A DNA stretch of 9,252 nt from NCBI GenBank assembly GCA_947177435.1, contig CAMWUM010000055.1, forward strand, positions 1-9,252, written 5' to 3'. Source of the DNA: an uncultured Muribaculaceae bacterium (lineage in GTDB: Bacteria > Bacteroidota > Bacteroidia > Bacteroidales > Muribaculaceae). Below the pieces are notes generated by a model, which saw only the letters and a list, made by a program, of their open reading frames with translations, ran no database searches and was not told the DNA's origin. Below, piece by piece: positions 7,340-9,252 of this stretch. The translations under genes were made by a program, and so were the position numbers. The stretch's first letter is position 1. Every line of letters starts with the position of its first letter.

Positions 7340-8155
7340 ATGGATTGGAAAACGATAAAGGAGTATTCCGATATTTTATTTGAATTTTGCGAGGGTATCG
7401 CAAAGATTACTATTAATAGACCGGAGGTTTACAATGCCTTCCGCCCGCAGACCAACGCCCAGATGCTTGAGGCCATGGCCTATTGCCGTGACCATGCCGA
7501 GGTGAAGGTCATCGTGCTCACAGGCGCCGGCGACAAGGCTTTCTGCAGCGGTGGCGACCAGAACTATAAGAGCCGTGGCGGCTACCGCGACGCGGACGGT
7601 ACTCCACGCCTCAACGTGTTAGATATGCACAAGGCCATACGCTCAATCACCAAGCCTGTCATAGCAATGGTTAATGGCTACGCCATCGGCGGCGGTAACG
7701 TGTTGCAAGTGGTGTGTGACTTGACTATCGCCAGCGAAAACGCTATCTTTGGCCAGACCGGCCCCAAGGTGGGCAGTTTCGATGCCGGCTTTGGTTCATC
7801 CTACCTGGCACGCTGCGTAGGCCAGAAAAAAGCCCGTGAGATTTGGTTTCTTTGCCGCCAGTACACGGCACAGGAGGCTCTTGAAATGGGCATGATTAAC
7901 AAGGTTGTGCCTTTTGAACGACTTGAGGAGGAAGTGGTGGACTGGTGCCGCACCATTATGAAGCGCAGTCCGTTTGCTATCCGCATGATCAAGCGCGCGC
8001 TCAACGCCGAGCTCGACGGCCAGCACGGCCTGATGGAGTTTGCCGGCGATGCCACGTTGATGTATTACCTGATGGACGAGGCCCAGGAGGGCAAGAACGC
8101 TTTCCTCGAAAAGCGCGACCCCGACTTCGACCGCTTCCCGCAGTTCCCCGGCTGA
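7340..8155 (+). CDS. menB: 1,4-dihydroxy-2-naphthoyl-CoA synthase
   Basis: The 271-aa product belongs to the crotonase superfamily and is close to the usual MenB length. It cyclises o-succinylbenzoyl-CoA to 1,4-dihydroxy-2-naphthoyl-CoA in menaquinone synthesis, in the cytosol. Visible motifs are CSGGDQ at 69-74, the oxyanion-hole region [34 protein letters not shown] with Gly141, Ser146 and Asp148, and the C-terminal [15 protein letters not shown]. Gly141 aligns with E. coli Gly156, the marker of bicarbonate-dependent type I MenB; type II enzymes carry Asp there. ATG at 7340 is chosen over TTG at 7316 because the latter overlaps the -7 box. The first hundred bases are AT-rich like the preceding gene, then composition becomes GC-richer. 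The stop codon overlaps the menC start (TGATG), implying translational coupling. Confidence 0.96.
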   Translation: MDWKTIKEYSDILFEFCEGIAKITINRPEVYNAFRPQTNAQMLEAMAYCRDHAEVKVIVLTGAGDKAFCSGGDQNYKSRGGYRDADGTPRLNVLDMHKAIRSITKPVIAMVNGYAIGGGNVLQVVCDLTIASENAIFGQTGPKVGSFDAGFGSSYLARCVGQKKAREIWFLCRQYTAQEALEMGMINKVVPFERLEEEVVDWCRTIMKRSPFAIRMIKRALNAELDGQHGLMEFAGDATLMYYLMDEAQEGKNAFLEKRDPDFDRFPQFPG

Positions 8156-9168
8156 TGCTTCGAGCCAGTTGGGAATCATACCGACTTCGCTTCACCTTCC
8201 TGGCCCGCACGTCGAGACAGGCCATGAGGGTGAAGGACACGTATTTCGTGCGCCTGTGGGATGACGCACGCCCCGAGCTCGTTGGCCTTGGCGAGTGCGC
8301 GCTGTTCCGCGGCCTTAGCGCCGACGATGTGCCCGATTACGAAGAGCGCCTGAGCCGAGCATGTGCGGATCCATACTCGTCCGCCGAGAGCGGCTGCTCG
8401 TCAATCATCTGCGGTTTTGAGATGGCGCGGGCAAATCTCAGGCAGGGTGGGGAAAATCTCTATTTTCCATCTGCTTACACCGAAGGCCAAAGCGAAATCA
8501 CAATCAATGGCCTGGTGTGGATGGGGCCGTGGCGCACCATGCTCAGCCGCATCCGCGAAAAGCTTGACGCGGGCTTCCGCTGCATCAAAATCAAAATCGG
8601 AGGCATAGCTTTCGACGACGAACTCGACCTGCTGCGTCGCATACGCCTGCGTTTTGGCTCCGATGACGTGATGCTTCGCCTCGACGCCAATGGTTCGTTT
8701 ACTCCCGCCGATGCGTTGGCGCGCCTCGACCGCCTTGCGGCATACGGCATACACTCGATCGAGCAGCCCATCCGGGCCGGCCAGCCCGACGAGATGGCAC
8801 GCATCTGCGCGGCCTCGCCCATCCCCATCGCTCTCGACGAGGAGTTGATAGGAGTGCCCTCAGACGAAGAAAAGCGGCAACTGCTCAGCCACGTGCGTCC
8901 GCAATATATCATACTCAAGCCATCTCTTTGCGGAGGCTTCGCCCATGCCGACGCATGGATAGTCGCAGCCGAGCAGATGGGCATCGGCTGGTGGGCCACA
9001 TCCGCCCTCGAGTCAAATGTTGGCCTCAACGCCATCGCCCAATGGCTCACAGCTCATCATCCTGCGGCTATCGACATACCACAGGGCTTGGGTACGGGCG
9101 CTCTCTACTCCAACAATACCCCTTCGGTCGCCGAACTTATCCCTCCGCACTTAAAATTTAAAATGTAA
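8155..9168 (+). CDS. menC: o-Succinylbenzoate synthase (enolase superfamily)
   Basis: The 337-aa product dehydrates SHCHC to o-succinylbenzoate, two steps before the MenB reaction. All enolase-superfamily active-site residues are present with the expected order and spacing: KIK at 145-147 (Lys147 the catalytic base), metal ligands Asp177 in LDANG, Glu203 in SIEQP and Asp228 in ALDEE, and Lys255 in LKPSLCGG. The start is the ATG at 8155, whose first base is the last base of the menB stop. The frame is open further upstream inside menB, but that stretch is only the menB shadow reading. The overlap and shared pathway make menB-menC a coupled pair. The OSBS family overlaps with N-succinylamino acid racemase and dipeptide epimerase, but the menB linkage settles the role. 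MenE, which would act between MenC and MenB, is not in the window. Confidence 0.95.
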   Translation: MLRASWESYRLRFTFLARTSRQAMRVKDTYFVRLWDDARPELVGLGECALFRGLSADDVPDYEERLSRACADPYSSAESGCSSIICGFEMARANLRQGGENLYFPSAYTEGQSEITINGLVWMGPWRTMLSRIREKLDAGFRCIKIKIGGIAFDDELDLLRRIRLRFGSDDVMLRLDANGSFTPADALARLDRLAAYGIHSIEQPIRAGQPDEMARICAASPIPIALDEELIGVPSDEEKRQLLSHVRPQYIILKPSLCGGFAHADAWIVAAEQMGIGWWATSALESNVGLNAIAQWLTAHHPAAIDIPQGLGTGALYSNNTPSVAELIPPHLKFKM

Positions 9169-9171
9169 GAC

Positions 9172-9252
9172 GTGGGAAATCGCCGGTATTATATGTTTTT
9201 GGTTCTGCTTCTGTGCTTCGCTTTGGCGAGGGGCCAGAGGGTGGTGGGGGCA
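9172..9252 (+). CDS. Possible start of a secreted or membrane protein, cut by window edge
   Basis: An open frame beginning at GTG 9172 or ATG 9193 runs to the window end. From 9172 it reads MGNRRYYMFLVLLLCFALAR followed by GQRVVGA. This has the charged start, hydrophobic core and small residues of a signal peptide or first membrane segment. It begins three or 24 bases after the menC stop, so it could be co-transcribed. Only 27 codons are visible and no family can be named. It does not look like the N-terminus of MenE, the gene often found after menC. Confidence 0.4.
   Translation, partial: MGNRRYYMFLVLLLCFALARGQRVVGA

Noticed and set aside
7945..8154. 70-residue N-terminal extension of MenC
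   Set aside because: It is an Arg/Pro-rich out-of-frame reading of menB; the ATG at 8155 gives a normal MenC length and a coupled start.
1..9252. Mobile element, defence system, CRISPR array, tRNA or rRNA
   Set aside because: No transposase, integrase, nuclease or helicase motifs, spaced repeats or RNA-gene signatures were seen on either strand.

Overview
The window looks like chromosomal DNA from a gut Bacteroidales, most likely of the Muribaculaceae/Prevotella type. Three things point there: Bacteroidetes-style -7 promoter boxes (TAnnTTTG) with no clear Shine-Dalgarno sites, a two-CBM20 GH77 glucanotransferase of the size usual in Bacteroides relatives, and a secreted GH10 enzyme with a C-terminal tail of the kind seen on Bacteroidales secreted proteins. 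The genus assignment is inference.

Layout. Positions 1-491 (minus strand) hold the 5' part of a Wza-like polysaccharide-export lipoprotein gene whose 3' end is outside the window. Positions 492-678 are a divergent promoter region with a -7 box on each strand, overlapping palindromes and a repeated AT-rich motif. On the plus strand follow a secreted multidomain GH10 endo-xylanase-like protein (679-3720) and malQ, a cytosolic 4-alpha-glucanotransferase (3782-6454). A perfect 12-bp hairpin (6463-6491) closes this unit. Next come an AT-rich gene for a secreted protein that reads as two tandem FKBP_N-type helical domains without the catalytic isomerase domain (6510-7295), menB (7340-8155, own -7 box) and menC (8155-9168, overlapping the menB stop). 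A likely signal-peptide start of a further gene runs off the right edge (from 9172 or 9193).

How the genes work together. GH10 and malQ are both glycan-active and may be co-transcribed, although one should act on xylan outside the cytoplasm and the other on alpha-1,4-glucans inside it. No SusC/SusD pair is visible, so this is not a canonical polysaccharide utilisation locus. MenB and MenC catalyse two non-adjacent steps of menaquinone synthesis; the connecting ligase MenE and the upstream enzymes MenF and MenD are not in the window. All catalytic residues I could check in GH10, GH77, MenB and MenC are present.

I saw no tRNA, rRNA, CRISPR array, insertion sequence or defence system. The least ordinary elements are the beta-repeat/GH10 fusion, the tandem FKBP_N-only protein in an AT-rich segment, and the structured divergent promoter region.
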